The position numbers and the translations under genes were made by a program. This document shows positions 38,349 to 46,940 of a DNA stretch of 64,000 bases, piece by piece. This DNA is from a virus, in the IMG/VR virus record IMGVR_UViG_3300050821_008584, positions 1 to 64,000 of that record, one strand, 5' to 3'. The notes under the pieces were generated by a model, which was given only the letters and a program-made list of their open reading frames with translations, did no database searches and was not told the DNA's origin. Each line of letters starts with the position of its first letter. Position 1 is the stretch's first letter.

Positions 38349-38588
38349 TCACCCATCATTTTTAGTCTCCGTTTTCTCGAATTGTATGATTCGCCGTGGC
38401 CGCAGTTCTAGCTCCGCGATCCTACGGTGCAATGCTGCAATTTCCTCTGCTGCCAGTGCCTTCTCATGCATCTTGGCGCGCCGCTCCCAATTCTTGAGCG
38501 ACGTATTCAGGCGACGGATACGCTTGAGCGTGGCCTTGACCATCTCCTGAGCCTCAACCAGTTTGCGTTTGCGTTTGGCCGTCTCCAT
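38349..38588 (-). CDS. Coiled-coil protein with PRRIIxF tail
   Basis: 79 residues, almost entirely a charged coiled coil (KMHEKALAAEEIAALHRRIA). Near the C-terminus it carries LRPRRIIQFEK followed by TETKNDG, a copy of the tail motif found on Ku, the terminase, the AAA+ ATPase and the SWIM proteins. Function unknown; a structural or adaptor role fits. Confidence 0.68.
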   Translation of the reverse strand: METAKRKRKLVEAQEMVKATLKRIRRLNTSLKNWERRAKMHEKALAAEEIAALHRRIAELELRPRRIIQFEKTETKNDG

Positions 38589-38595
38589 GTTCGGC

Positions 38596-38802
38596 CTAGC
38601 GTCTTACTAGCGTTTTCTTGGCCACTTCTTTTTTGGCCTCGTGTGCTGGCACCCAAACCCAGGCCATGACATAGGCACCGGCATCTTCTCCGCGGCTCAC
38701 TCTGCCCTTGGGCAGTTGTCCGCTGTCTTCGTCCACTTCGATGGTCCCTTCCTCGTTGTACAGCCTACGTGCTGCCGCAATGTACTTCTTGTCAGATATC
38801 AT
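38596..38802 (-). CDS. Small hypothetical protein
   Basis: 68 residues beginning MISDKKYIAAARRLYNEEGT. Contains SRGEDAGAYVMAWVWVP, a beta hairpin-like segment I associate with small phage proteins of unknown function; basic tail KKTLVRR. Overlaps the upstream gene by 11 bases. Confidence 0.6.
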   Translation of the reverse strand: MISDKKYIAAARRLYNEEGTIEVDEDSGQLPKGRVSRGEDAGAYVMAWVWVPAHEAKKEVAKKTLVRR

Positions 38803-39013
38803 TCGCTTTTGCCTCCGCCTTCTTTGAGATCTCAGCCAATGCGGACTGTAACTCCGCTCGGCTTAGATGTTGTTTGGGCCACGGATCGCCGAAGCTCTTC
38901 CAGGCCGTGTTAGGCTTCACCCGATAGTTCAGCCAAGTGAAGAAGGCTCGGCTGCCGTAGCGACGCCGCTCGAAGTAGTATTCGATGTTGCCGTTTGTGA
39001 AAATAACGAGCAT
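38792..39013 (-). CDS. Small hypothetical protein
   Basis: 73 residues (MLVIFTNGNIEYYFERRRYG...). The start overlaps the ligase stop as TGATG, so it is coupled to the ligase. The C-terminal half is helical (LQSALAEISKKAEAKAND). Function unknown. Confidence 0.6.
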   Translation of the reverse strand: MLVIFTNGNIEYYFERRRYGSRAFFTWLNYRVKPNTAWKSFGDPWPKQHLSRAELQSALAEISKKAEAKANDI

Positions 39014-40107
39014 CAGGACACAGCACCTTTGTAGGCTACTTTTAATTGCGCCATCGTACACTCGCTTTCATTGACGTCCGTTCGTAGCCCGATGATTCGC
39101 GGCTGGTAAAGCCGGCCGTTCTCGCCCTGCACGTAAAGGAAACGAATTTCAACCAATGAGCCGGTACAGATTCTCTTATCCTTTCCAATTAAGCTGGCAC
39201 GGCCCATCTCGCGCCATTTGCCATTGTCGAGTAACGCGACGGTCGCACTGTTGTGGCCCTTGTCTCCGACGCGAATCACTTTGAAGGTAGCCATCTTGGT
39301 GAATTTGAATTTTTTGTGATCTCCTCGTCGGCCGCCTTGGTAAACGGCATGAATGAATTTCGCCACGATGCCTTCCGCTCTGGCTTCTTGGACGCTACGG
39401 AAGCCGATGCGTTTTTGCATCTTCGTTTTCCATGTAGAGATAATTTCCACGTGCGACCGCTGCTGTTTGCGTGGAATAAGTTTGGCGCGATGTTCGCAGC
39501 GGTCCCGATAGGGAAGCATAGAGATATTTTTGCCGTTGATCTCCAGTAGGTCGTAAACGATCAGGTCGTCCCCGATGAGCTCGCCGTCGATAAAGAACGT
39601 CTTGGCGTCGAACCTCTCCAGATCGTTGACCAATGGAGCAGGGAGCGCGACAGACGTGCCCAATTTGTTGAAGCCAGTGTACTTGCCTGGACCGAGTTTT
39701 TGGACTTGGCGGCGCTGCCCGTTTGCCTTGAGTTCTATCCAGTAATCTTCTCTTTCCATGTAGGTGGCAAGTTGTTCTTCGGTGATCTCTTCGAGCAGTT
39801 CAGCTGGAAAGGGCGTGCGCGCACCAAGCGCGGCGATAGGCACCGGCACTGGGGCCTGGGCCGAGCCGTTCTTGACTGGCTGATAGCCATTGCGCATCTT
39901 GTCGGCAACCAGACGGTCGAAAATATGTTCCGCTTCATCAAGAGGGACCGATTGGGCTTTACTACCTGTCTGAAGTGTTGAACCAAGTCTGCCGAATTCA
40001 AATGTTATCGAGTAGCCGTCTTGTGCCTTCTGCAGGTGGATCCTATATTCTTTATGACTTGATCCACCAACGCCTAAATCTGAATACTCAAGTATTATTG
40101 ATTTCAT
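39013..40107 (-). CDS. WGR-domain ATP-dependent DNA ligase
   Basis: 364 residues. The N-terminal WGR-like domain (YRIHLQKAQDGYSITFEFGR, about 20-75; WGRxG appears as FGRLG) is fused to an adenylation domain with motif I ELKANGQR (Lys 127, the AMP-accepting lysine), IDGELI...VYDLL (motif III), EGIVAKF (motif IV) and HKKFKF (motif V). A C-terminal OB-fold-like region follows. Motif I reads KANG instead of the usual KxDG, a KxxG nucleotidyltransferase variant. With Ku at 48511 it may form a phage end-joining pathway. Leader GGGAGAATTAA before the ATG. Confidence 0.85.
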   Translation of the reverse strand: MKSIILEYSDLGVGGSSHKEYRIHLQKAQDGYSITFEFGRLGSTLQTGSKAQSVPLDEAEHIFDRLVADKMRNGYQPVKNGSAQAPVPVPIAALGARTPFPAELLEEITEEQLATYMEREDYWIELKANGQRRQVQKLGPGKYTGFNKLGTSVALPAPLVNDLERFDAKTFFIDGELIGDDLIVYDLLEINGKNISMLPYRDRCEHRAKLIPRKQQRSHVEIISTWKTKMQKRIGFRSVQEARAEGIVAKFIHAVYQGGRRGDHKKFKFTKMATFKVIRVGDKGHNSATVALLDNGKWREMGRASLIGKDKRICTGSLVEIRFLYVQGENGRLYQPRIIGLRTDVNESECTMAQLKVAYKGAVS

Positions 40108-40864
40108 TTAATTCTCCCTTGTGTAATTTATTTATCTGAATACACCGCGCGATGAAGTCGTCGTGTGACAACTTGCCTTTCATTCGATTGCATTGCCAAC
40201 AACATGGCACCACATTTGCAGCAACGTATCCGATGGTGTTATCTACTCGATCTATGCCATTAAAGTGTCCGGATGAAACATCGGTTTTGTGGCCGCAGTA
40301 ATAGCAAGACTTTTTAATAAGGCGGTCTACTTGCCTAAAGCTAAGGCGGAACGGCCTTCCTAGCCGTGCACTCCATCTATGATAGTGGTAAAAAATTCTT
40401 CGCCTGCGTGCTAGATGATTAGGAAGTCTATTGTGGCCACCTCTCTGACAGCCACAGCTAATTACCGCTCTGGCAGTAAGACGGCCGTATGGAACACGCG
40501 TTTCGTTGCCACAGTCGCATTTGCACAACCAAGCCTTGTGCCTCCGGATGTAACCATCGCGTTTTATCGCAATCAATAATCCGAAGCGTTCGCCAGCTAT
40601 GTTTTTATGCCTTATGCATCCACAGCTTCTAGTGTTGCCAGTTTTTAGATCTCCAGTGGTAACGATGATCTTGTTGCCGCACGTGCACACGCATACCCAC
40701 GTTAATTGATTGCGCCTTTTCTCTTTGGCTAAAGATATTACGGTAAGCCTAGAGAATCTCCTGCCTGTTAGGTCTTTGAATCGCCAGTTGAATGTGGGAC
40801 ATGTATGGCCAGTGCCGCGAATACGGCCGCAGTGTGGGCATCGATTTTTAATGATTCGGCGTAT
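40088..40864 (-). CDS. HNH homing endonuclease, non-ATG start
   Basis: 258 residues. NRCPHCGRIRGTGHTCP zinc module, then two modules of the WxCxCxCGN...SCGC type seen in phage homing endonucleases, and a C-terminal HNH core (CYYCGHKTD, FNGIDRVDN, NVVPCCWQCNRMKG). It would cut DNA to spread its own gene. The start is unclear: the perfect shared leader GGGAGAATAAAA is followed by ATA (40862-40864) where an ATG is expected; ATT at 40852 or a TTG at 40909 are alternatives. The TTG would overlap the gene upstream. Confidence 0.82.
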   Translation of the reverse strand: MRRIIKNRCPHCGRIRGTGHTCPTFNWRFKDLTGRRFSRLTVISLAKEKRRNQLTWVCVCTCGNKIIVTTGDLKTGNTRSCGCIRHKNIAGERFGLLIAIKRDGYIRRHKAWLCKCDCGNETRVPYGRLTARAVISCGCQRGGHNRLPNHLARRRRIFYHYHRWSARLGRPFRLSFRQVDRLIKKSCYYCGHKTDVSSGHFNGIDRVDNTIGYVAANVVPCCWQCNRMKGKLSHDDFIARCIQINKLHKGELNEINNT

Positions 40865-40895
40865 TTTTATTCTCCCTTTGCCTTTTCTCGGCAGG

Positions 40896-41048
40896 CTACC
40901 GTTGTTCAAGTTTGGCTAAGCAAGCCTCAAGCCATTGCCGGAAGCATTTTTCGTGAGCATAAATAAAAGGATTGCTATTTCTTGTCGGAATACGAAAACA
41001 AGTGATCGCGCCAGTCCGTTCTTTACAGAATCGGCATTGGCGCTTCAT
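40896..41048 (-). CDS. Small zinc-finger-like protein, 50 residues
   Basis: MKRQCRFCKERTGAITCFRI continues to AHEKCFRQWLEACLAKLEQR. Two CxxC-type cysteine sets with His make a likely zinc site. The start overlaps the upstream stop (ATGA). Ends in TAG. Function unknown. Confidence 0.62.
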   Translation of the reverse strand: MKRQCRFCKERTGAITCFRIPTRNSNPFIYAHEKCFRQWLEACLAKLEQR

Positions 41049-41236
41049 CGTGGTCCAGAATCGATGTTGAACCATGTCTCGCCCAACTCTTCTTTTTGCT
41101 TTGTGGTCAGAATCAGATCGAACGACTCCAACAGCCTTTCTTCTCTAAGGGATTTAGCCGCAGCTATGAACAGGTCCGCGGTTTCATCTTCGGTCAGCTT
41201 TCCTATGTCGATTGATTGGGTCCCAAATCTTAACAT
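41045..41236 (-). CDS. Small acidic hypothetical protein
   Basis: 63 residues, helical, acidic (IDIGKLTEDETADLFIAAAK). GGAGAAAGCAAA before the ATG. Coupled on both sides. Function unknown. Confidence 0.6.
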   Translation of the reverse strand: MLRFGTQSIDIGKLTEDETADLFIAAAKSLREERLLESFDLILTTKQKEELGETWFNIDSGPR

Positions 41237-41769
41237 TTTGCTTTCTCCTCGATTGGTTTCAGTGGATCGCCATCTACAGTCAGGCCGTGCCGTTTGGCAA
41301 TATCTTCCGGCAGTGGTGCTACAGCCTTCAAAGCTTTTACCTGTTCGCGAATGATCGGGACATTTGTTTCGATTGAGTCAATCTCGTCCTGAATCCATAT
41401 CCGTTGATCTTCGAGATACTTGATTTCCTTTGGGTGAAGTGTCGCGCAATAGATCGCAGCTGAATATCCCAGGTAGCCTTTTGGTGTTTTACGCCACCAG
41501 CGTTTGTGTCGGCGCATGAAGGCGCAGTCGCGAGCCGTTATTAATTCTTCTGGATCTCCAATCAGGCGATGCAGGCCATCATGGTCGTTTAAGTCCAGCT
41601 TGCAAGCGTTGCTGCGTTCGATGAAGTAAGTCAGGTCCCCAATCTGTACCCGTCGGCAATCGAGTGCTTCCGGAGCCTCACGCAGCGCGTCATATAGCTC
41701 GGCCATCTTTTGGGCGCGCTCCCGGGCCTCGGCCTTGTTCTCAATTGTGCCGAACAGCGTTTGGACCAT
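41230..41769 (-). CDS. Hypothetical protein
   Basis: 179 residues, largely helical; ARERAQKMAELYDALREAPE and KYLEDQRIWIQDEIDSIETN look like coiled-coil segments. The middle has CAFMRRHKRWWRKTPKGYLG. No family recognised. Confidence 0.65.
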   Translation of the reverse strand: MVQTLFGTIENKAEARERAQKMAELYDALREAPEALDCRRVQIGDLTYFIERSNACKLDLNDHDGLHRLIGDPEELITARDCAFMRRHKRWWRKTPKGYLGYSAAIYCATLHPKEIKYLEDQRIWIQDEIDSIETNVPIIREQVKALKAVAPLPEDIAKRHGLTVDGDPLKPIEEKAKC

Positions 41770-41952
41770 CTATACTTCGCCCTCAAGTTCATCGACGCGG
41801 CGATCAACTAGCCGTATATCGTGCCGAACATCCCGAAGCTCACTTTGCAAGTCATCCTCGTCAATTAGATCGCGATTGCAAGCGCAAGCCAATTGTTCAA
41901 CGCGGTCAGCCACAAAGTACCAAATCACCTGCCCGATCACTCTGCGGAGCAT
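41770..41952 (-). CDS. Small helical protein
   Basis: 60 residues, with an acidic coiled-coil C-terminal half (LQSELRDVRHDIRLVDRRVD). Starts inside the end of the upstream gene. Function unknown. Confidence 0.58.
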   Translation of the reverse strand: MLRRVIGQVIWYFVADRVEQLACACNRDLIDEDDLQSELRDVRHDIRLVDRRVDELEGEV

Positions 41953-42683
41953 GACGATTCCGGTGTAGGTTCCGTCTTGTGCAGTTTATTTTGGTAGTTT
42001 CTTATGGCAGCTTCCGCTGCCGCACGATTGTAGGAAGCCTGGACTAAATACCAGCACGCTTCGTAGCCATCATTAATCCGCTGCGCTTCCTCGCGTTTGT
42101 CACGACCGGCAGGTGATTTGAACCAATTCATGAATAGGCCAGGCAACTGCATGTATGGCCGATCATCATTGCTGCCGTTTTCAAGGCACCATTCACGTAT
42201 GGCGTGGGCATAACAATAACGCTCTAAGCCAGCGGCGTATTCTCGGACCAAAATGCGAAAGATCGATTGGGCAGTGCCGTCGCACTGAGATCCGATTTCT
42301 TGATACCGCTTGTCGTGGCGTTTGCTGTCAGAGGATGAGATTCTCTGTTCGGCGACCGAGAAATAGCGGACCTTCGAATCCTCTTTCCACTTGATCGATG
42401 CGGCGAATTCGATCTCTTTCCTGCTTGGCCGGCGCGAAATATGGAACCGCACGGCCTCAAGCAATTCCTGATCGTCTTTCATGGCCTCGGCGAGTGATGC
42501 GAGATAATCAGCTGCCTGATCGACGGTCACAGACCAGTCCGGTGAATGCTGAACCAGATCGTGACCGTAGGTGTGGTAGATACGGAAGTGATCTAAAAAC
42601 GGAGCATTGAAATCCATGGCCTGAGAATCGTAGGCATAGCCAAATTCATCGGAATGCGCCAACGGCTTAAACTTTTTGAGCAT
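41937..42683 (-). CDS. Hypothetical protein
   Basis: 248 residues, helical, acidic N-terminus (FGYAYDSQAMDFNAPFLDHF) and Tyr/Ala-rich C-terminal helices (CWYLVQASYNRAAAEAAIRN). No family recognised. First gene behind the promoter at 42722; its ribosome-binding site GGGAGAATC lies in an ATTCTC/GAGAAT inverted repeat that could mask it. Confidence 0.68.
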   Translation of the reverse strand: MLKKFKPLAHSDEFGYAYDSQAMDFNAPFLDHFRIYHTYGHDLVQHSPDWSVTVDQAADYLASLAEAMKDDQELLEAVRFHISRRPSRKEIEFAASIKWKEDSKVRYFSVAEQRISSSDSKRHDKRYQEIGSQCDGTAQSIFRILVREYAAGLERYCYAHAIREWCLENGSNDDRPYMQLPGLFMNWFKSPAGRDKREEAQRINDGYEACWYLVQASYNRAAAEAAIRNYQNKLHKTEPTPESSCSAE

Positions 42684-42721
42684 AAGATTCTCCCTTTTGA
42701 GAATTGACTGCTAGTTCTATT

Positions 42722-42750
42722 ATTATATCGTGGTAGGTACGGTATGTCAA
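42722..42750 (-). promoter_or_regulatory. Consensus sigma70 promoter for the operon 36.8-42.7 kb
   Basis: Minus strand TTGACA (42745-42750), a 17-base spacer starting TACCGTACC and TATAAT (42722-42727): both hexamers perfect. Confidence 0.92.
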
Positions 42751-43005
42751 CTACGGTTTGACAGGTTTATGTCTGGCAACGAGCGACGATCCACCGTCAA
42801 GCAGTACGACTTTGCCTTCGTCTACAATGGCATCGCCCAATTTTGCTGCCGCTGCGTCTAATTCAGCATCCAACCTTTGGAGCTCTTTATTAAGACGACG
42901 CTGTTCTTTTTTAGCCGCGCGCAATTCTCGCTTTAGTTCTTTGCGCCGTTTCAGATATTCGTGCTTACCTAGCACGCTTTGTCTCCTGAGCGATAAATTT
43001 GTCAT
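42751..43005 (-). CDS. Small coiled-coil protein
   Basis: 84 residues. Residues 15-55 are a charged coiled coil (RRKELKRELRAAKKEQRRLN), followed by GKVVLLDGGSSLVARHK. It starts within the end of the large gene upstream and stops (TAG) right at the promoter for the next operon. Function unknown. Confidence 0.6.
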   Translation of the reverse strand: MTNLSLRRQSVLGKHEYLKRRKELKRELRAAKKEQRRLNKELQRLDAELDAAAAKLGDAIVDEGKVVLLDGGSSLVARHKPVKP

Positions 43006-44653
43006 AATCTAGAAATAAATGGCTTATCAATCCTCGCCGGACAGTCGGCCGGTAAACGTGGCCTAAGCCGCGCTGGTGACCGCCGATCCAAATTACGCGC
43101 ACATTGCCGTTGGCGTCACGCTCGAATCGTTGGGCATCTAAATGTCGGAAGTGGCCGCGGACATCAAAGCAAACGCTCACATGCCGGCCGGTGGTTCCAT
43201 TTGGCTTCTCATCGTCACGGTGTAGGTACCTATAGCGCGGCAACTGAAACGGCAGAACATAGTATGGCTTGTCGGATTTTGGAAGCCCGGAGAGCTCGCG
43301 TCCGCAGCGTTCGTGATGTTCTGGCCGAATCCGAACCTTGACGATATTCTCAGCGGCCAAGAAGTACATGAGATTGGCTGTCATAAACATCAGCCGATCC
43401 GCGTGTGCTCTTTCGCCTGGGTGGGCAATCTCATCTGGATCGCCAACTTTGAAAACGTCCAACCTTTTAGGCCAGACGGACTCGCAAAGCGTGACGACAT
43501 AGTTGTCTATAGCGGGTATATCGCCAAGTTCAGGATGCTTAATCCACATCGGTTTTTCATACCATGTGGCGCGAATTACCGGTTTGTCTTCAGGCCATCC
43601 AAAAAATTTATGCGGTGGTAAGTTCCTTTGGATATGCACGGCACGATAAGTCGTATCTGGCAGACTATAGGGAGCCAATACTAGCGGTGCAGGCTTTAGA
43701 TTTTGTTCGGTCTCCGACACAAAAATATCTGGGCGTTTCCATGGTCGAAAATCAAACTTCAGCTCTCCGTTGAATTCAATGAACATTTGATCGTGGATGC
43801 AAGGCGGAAAGTGTTTCCACCGAATCTTCACGGTCCTGAACTTTTCTATTTCACGCACGTCGAGCCAATATCGCACCGACGATTCCAAGGAATCCGCATA
43901 TTTGTGCTGCATGTGCGCCTTAACGGCTGCTTCCTGTTGCGATGCCTTGTCATCCATGGTCTGCATCAGCTTGATTGTCAGTACGGCATCGTATCGGTAG
44001 TCGTAGATGAGTCGGTCGATAATCATTCCTTTTCCTTTTTTGTCGTATGCTACTGCTTTCGGAACCAAGGCAGCATGATCGTCGTCAGGCACGTCGAATC
44101 CTGCTTTGAAGACCAATCGTTCGCCCAACACACCATCGGCTCTACGATACGTACCTTGACTATGACTATCTTTTTTACACGGAATCTTAATGCTGATCGG
44201 ATCGTCAGGCCGACCTGCGGCAGTGACCGCAGCATTGGTTCTGCATTTGCCGCATTCGACTATCCATATGCCACACTCTGGAGCCGGATAAGGCAGATTC
44301 ACATAGCAACTAGCTTCTTGTCCTTCAGTAACATCTAGCCTTCGACCGTTTGGATAATCAGGATTCGGCGGAATCCTTGCTTTCCCACGACCGGAAGGCT
44401 TGAATTCAATGTGATGATGCGTTTTTATCAACGAACTAGAACCATCGGTGAAGAGCAGCAACGCGCCGTCAGGCTCTCGATGCGCACCTAGATAGCGCGG
44501 GTCCTCTTCCACTTTATGAAGGTCAGCTTTTTCGTGAATGTAGTCGTAGGCCGCCGTGCCCTTAATGGCATCGGTTGTGTGACCAGTTACGGCTTCCAAA
44601 TACAGCTTGAACTCATGCTCGGACAGGATCTTCTTGAGGATTAGTTCATCCAT
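42965..44653 (-). CDS. Large hypothetical protein
   Basis: 562 residues, soluble, no family recognised. N-terminal helical part (LILKKILSEHEFKLYLEAVT), then a region with a possible zinc set (CGIWIVECGKC and IPCKKDSH), and a long mixed C-terminal part rich in Arg, His and Pro with GRHVSVCFDVRGHFRHLDAQ and VRVIWIGGHQRGLGHVYRPT. The size makes it a likely enzyme or structural protein. Start chosen at MDELILKK (44653), eight bases inside the preceding gene. Confidence 0.75.
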   Translation of the reverse strand: MDELILKKILSEHEFKLYLEAVTGHTTDAIKGTAAYDYIHEKADLHKVEEDPRYLGAHREPDGALLLFTDGSSSLIKTHHHIEFKPSGRGKARIPPNPDYPNGRRLDVTEGQEASCYVNLPYPAPECGIWIVECGKCRTNAAVTAAGRPDDPISIKIPCKKDSHSQGTYRRADGVLGERLVFKAGFDVPDDDHAALVPKAVAYDKKGKGMIIDRLIYDYRYDAVLTIKLMQTMDDKASQQEAAVKAHMQHKYADSLESSVRYWLDVREIEKFRTVKIRWKHFPPCIHDQMFIEFNGELKFDFRPWKRPDIFVSETEQNLKPAPLVLAPYSLPDTTYRAVHIQRNLPPHKFFGWPEDKPVIRATWYEKPMWIKHPELGDIPAIDNYVVTLCESVWPKRLDVFKVGDPDEIAHPGERAHADRLMFMTANLMYFLAAENIVKVRIRPEHHERCGRELSGLPKSDKPYYVLPFQLPRYRYLHRDDEKPNGTTGRHVSVCFDVRGHFRHLDAQRFERDANGNVRVIWIGGHQRGLGHVYRPTVRRGLISHLFLDYDKFIAQETKRAR

Positions 44654-44924
44654 GAATCCGCTCCATGATCCGCACAAATTGATTCGATATGCTATGGCGG
44701 TCGAGCCATTCGATCGCACCAGCGCACATCAAGCCTGTGCCGGCAACTGAATCGCCATCTTCGTTGTGCGCTACGGTCTTGTGGCATTCAAAAGCTTCTC
44801 CGCGCCTAAGTCCGTCAAGGATCCCGCGCCACCGGCCCGGGCGAAGCGAACGGCGCAAATGAAGGCCTATGCCACTAGTACGGAAGGGGCAGTTTGAACA
44901 CTTTTTTGGAACCCTCCAACTCAT
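44646..44924 (-). CDS. DUF6283-like protein
   Basis: 92 residues. KCSNCPFRTSGIGLHLR, FECHKTV and GLMCAGAIEWL reproduce the Cys/His order of DUF6283 (CxxCPFR...CHxT...CAGA) and thus resemble residues 20-75 of the protein at 24937-25632. Probably metal binding; function unknown. Confidence 0.72.
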   Translation of the reverse strand: MSWRVPKKCSNCPFRTSGIGLHLRRSLRPGRWRGILDGLRRGEAFECHKTVAHNEDGDSVAGTGLMCAGAIEWLDRHSISNQFVRIMERIHG

Positions 44925-45126
44925 ATAGCTCCTGTTGGCTCACACTTTTTCTGGAACCAAACTTATACAGCCTGCGTTTGGCTTCTCGGTTTTGAATGCG
45001 TTCGCATGGTTTACATCGCCGCCAGCCGCGTGAATCGATGCGCGTATTGCGTTTGTTGTAGACGTGACCGCGAGGACAGCGGCTTTTCAGTGCGTTCCGC
45101 TGGCTGAGTACAGGATAGTGATTCAA
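44875..45126 (-). CDS. Small zinc-finger protein (CPRGHxY type)
   Basis: 83 residues, TTG start overlapping the upstream stop (TTGA). SRCPRGHVYNKRNTRIDSRG followed by RRCKPCERIQN is a known short zinc module of phage HNH-associated proteins. Basic throughout. It overlaps the DUF6283-like gene by 50 bases. Confidence 0.65.
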   Translation of the reverse strand: MNHYPVLSQRNALKSRCPRGHVYNKRNTRIDSRGWRRCKPCERIQNREAKRRLYKFGSRKSVSQQELYELEGSKKVFKLPLPY

Positions 45127-45476
45127 TGTTGTTTCACCAGTCCTAGTTTTATTTCGTCCTCTTGGTTCAATTCGGTGCAATCCTGATCGTCTAAGAGATA
45201 GCCAACTGACCATAAGACTTCTCTGACTTGGCCGGTGCGCCCATTGATATCGATAACCTTTGTGCCTAGCGCATATTTATTAGGCTGTTCTGGAAGGCAA
45301 CCGTGTTCGTGCATTGTCATAAGCAACGCGACTTGGCCTTTCACGGTATTTTCCACGAGTGTTGGAATCATCAAAGAACTGCCGTTCATCACGTCTTCAA
45401 CCTCAAGACCATGAGGAACGGTGACGAAGGTTAGGTACGGCTTCATCCACAATGGAACTTTCCATTTCGTAGTCAC
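45123..45476 (-). CDS. Hypothetical protein, GTG start
   Basis: 117 residues. The start GTG at 45476 overlaps the upstream stop (GTGA) and follows AAAAGGATGATC. Beta-rich, with GTKVIDINGRTGQVREVLWS, an SH3-like strand pattern. Function unknown. Confidence 0.62.
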   Translation of the reverse strand: MTTKWKVPLWMKPYLTFVTVPHGLEVEDVMNGSSLMIPTLVENTVKGQVALLMTMHEHGCLPEQPNKYALGTKVIDINGRTGQVREVLWSVGYLLDDQDCTELNQEDEIKLGLVKQH

Positions 45477-45694
45477 ACGATCATCCTTTTCTTCCAATCA
45501 CGGCAAAGATCGGTTTTCTTGATTGGAAATTGCAATGTTCCCTGGCAGCCATATCGATCCAAAGGACAGAACAGCAAATACTTCGGATCACCGGTTGTGA
45601 ATACAAGGAAATCGCAATAGTTGCCGCGAACCTTGCCAACGAATTGCTTGACCATGAGCTCTCGCGGAAATCCAACTGGCTCATCTGGATTCAT
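45473..45694 (-). CDS. Small hypothetical protein
   Basis: 73 residues (MNPDEPVGFPRELMVKQFVG...). GAGGCCAA before the ATG. Beta-rich with single cysteines (CDFLVF, CPLDRYGCQG), possibly zinc. Function unknown. Confidence 0.58.
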   Translation of the reverse strand: MNPDEPVGFPRELMVKQFVGKVRGNYCDFLVFTTGDPKYLLFCPLDRYGCQGTLQFPIKKTDLCRDWKKRMIV

Positions 45695-45759
45695 TTGGCC
45701 TCGCATTCATCGATAGCCTCGTTTAAGCGACCCATCGGTTCGGTCAGGTTGTGCCCCAT
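45691..45759 (-). CDS. Tiny protein, 22 residues
   Basis: MGHNLTEPMGRLNEAIDECE followed by AK. Acidic helix. Its stop overlaps the next start (ATGA) and it begins within the end of the previous gene, so coupling supports it. Confidence 0.42.
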   Translation of the reverse strand: MGHNLTEPMGRLNEAIDECEAK

Positions 45760-45998
45760 CCATCTCGGACCGCTTTGGCTGCGTACAAAAGCTTCTCGTT
45801 CGGAGTCTCTGTGGGAAGGCTCAGATTCAGGACCAATTCGAGAGCGTCAACTATTTCCTGACTGGCGTTCCAGGCTGGTGTTTGGTTGGCCGATTTTCGC
45901 TTGGCGTCTGCCAATAAACTTTTTAACGAAGCGATATGTTTTGAGACGAGCCGGCGTGCTGTAGCACGCTTCGCTGCTGCCATTGCGTCTTGATTCAT
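45744..45998 (-). CDS. Small helical protein
   Basis: 84 residues (MNQDAMAAAKRATARRLVSK...), basic N-terminal helix and a helical C-terminus. Start fixed by ATGA overlap with 45995. Function unknown. Confidence 0.6.
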   Translation of the reverse strand: MNQDAMAAAKRATARRLVSKHIASLKSLLADAKRKSANQTPAWNASQEIVDALELVLNLSLPTETPNEKLLYAAKAVRDGWGTT

Positions 45999-46228
45999 GA
46001 ATGAGCCACCTGCCCTTCCGGAGTTGTATGCTTTATCATCCAAATATTGAAGTGGCTTGTCGCGCAGCCCATTCCGCCAAAGGCGGCTCGGCCACGCTGT
46101 TCGGCTTCTTCGGTAGCCATGAATTTGAATGAGATTTCACAGCCGCGTTGTCCTTGCGGAACATGGCTTTCCTGAAATACCAAGCAGTGAACGGTTGTAA
46201 TCGGTTCTCCACATCCATAGCAGTTCAT
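45995..46228 (-). CDS. Small zinc-binding protein
   Basis: 77 residues. MNCYGCGEPIT with later C-H residues (VHCLVFQE, GCEISFKFM) suggests a zinc-ribbon-like fold. ATGA overlaps on both sides. Function unknown. Confidence 0.6.
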   Translation of the reverse strand: MNCYGCGEPITTVHCLVFQESHVPQGQRGCEISFKFMATEEAEQRGRAAFGGMGCATSHFNIWMIKHTTPEGQVAHS

Positions 46229-46572
46229 AGTTTCTCCAATTCCAATGACTTCTTGCCTACGCGCAACATCCAGGACTCTGGCTTGATATTCTTCAGCCAG
46301 TCAGAGACCGATGGGATAAAGCCGCAGTCTTCGAGGACGTGTTGTTCCCCGATGAATCGGGTGGGAATCTCTTTGCCGTCTGAGTTGCGAATCGAAACGC
46401 CAAAGATGCGCTCGGCCATGAAGATGCCTTCGGAATGATGCCGCAGTGCTCTATGGCGAAATGTGGCGTGAAAACTTTTTGATTCGTCGAACCAATTGTG
46501 AATAGGCAGATAATCCTCTACCTGGCCACCGTACTTTTTGACAGACGACTGAGCATGATGAAGTGGGTGCAT
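46225..46572 (-). CDS. DUF6915-family protein
   Basis: 115 residues. MHPLHHAQSSVKKYGG, EDYLPIHNWFDESK, FRHRALRHHSEGIFM, GEQHVLEDCGFIPS and the DWLKNI end agree with the small conserved family I know as DUF6915, found in phages and bacteria, function unknown. Several conserved His suggest metal binding. TAATG overlap with the gene upstream. Confidence 0.75.
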   Translation of the reverse strand: MHPLHHAQSSVKKYGGQVEDYLPIHNWFDESKSFHATFRHRALRHHSEGIFMAERIFGVSIRNSDGKEIPTRFIGEQHVLEDCGFIPSVSDWLKNIKPESWMLRVGKKSLELEKL

Positions 46573-46940
46573 TAGAGTGTGAACTTCCGTGGATCTTCCT
46601 CGGTTGATTGCACGTACCAGTTATGATTGATGTCGAGCTCGCCAGCTTCAACGTGGAGCTGGAACGTCCCGGTCGAGCCCTCGTTTTGGTCCCAACCGCC
46701 CAATTCTTCCAACAAGATGGTCTCGAAAATACTGTTGATCTTTTTGCTGAGTTCGCCGGATGGGATTATTTCGACTTCGGGTTCATCAGAGAACTTGGCA
46801 AAGAATTTAGCCGGTTCCGTAGTACCTTCGTCGCCGCTGCCGCTGTACGCCATAGAAACGATAATAATGTGCGCAGCTTTCAGATCCGGCAACATCGCCT
46901 TGAGATCCGCCAATGCTTTACTTATTGCTTCGTTATTCAT
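46572..46940 (-). CDS. Hypothetical protein
   Basis: 122 residues, acidic, mixed alpha/beta (ALADLKAMLPDLKAAHIIIV). A C-terminal FQLHVEAGELDINHNWYV strand region. Coupled by TAATG to its neighbours. Function unknown. Confidence 0.62.
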   Translation of the reverse strand: MNNEAISKALADLKAMLPDLKAAHIIIVSMAYSGSGDEGTTEPAKFFAKFSDEPEVEIIPSGELSKKINSIFETILLEELGGWDQNEGSTGTFQLHVEAGELDINHNWYVQSTEEDPRKFTL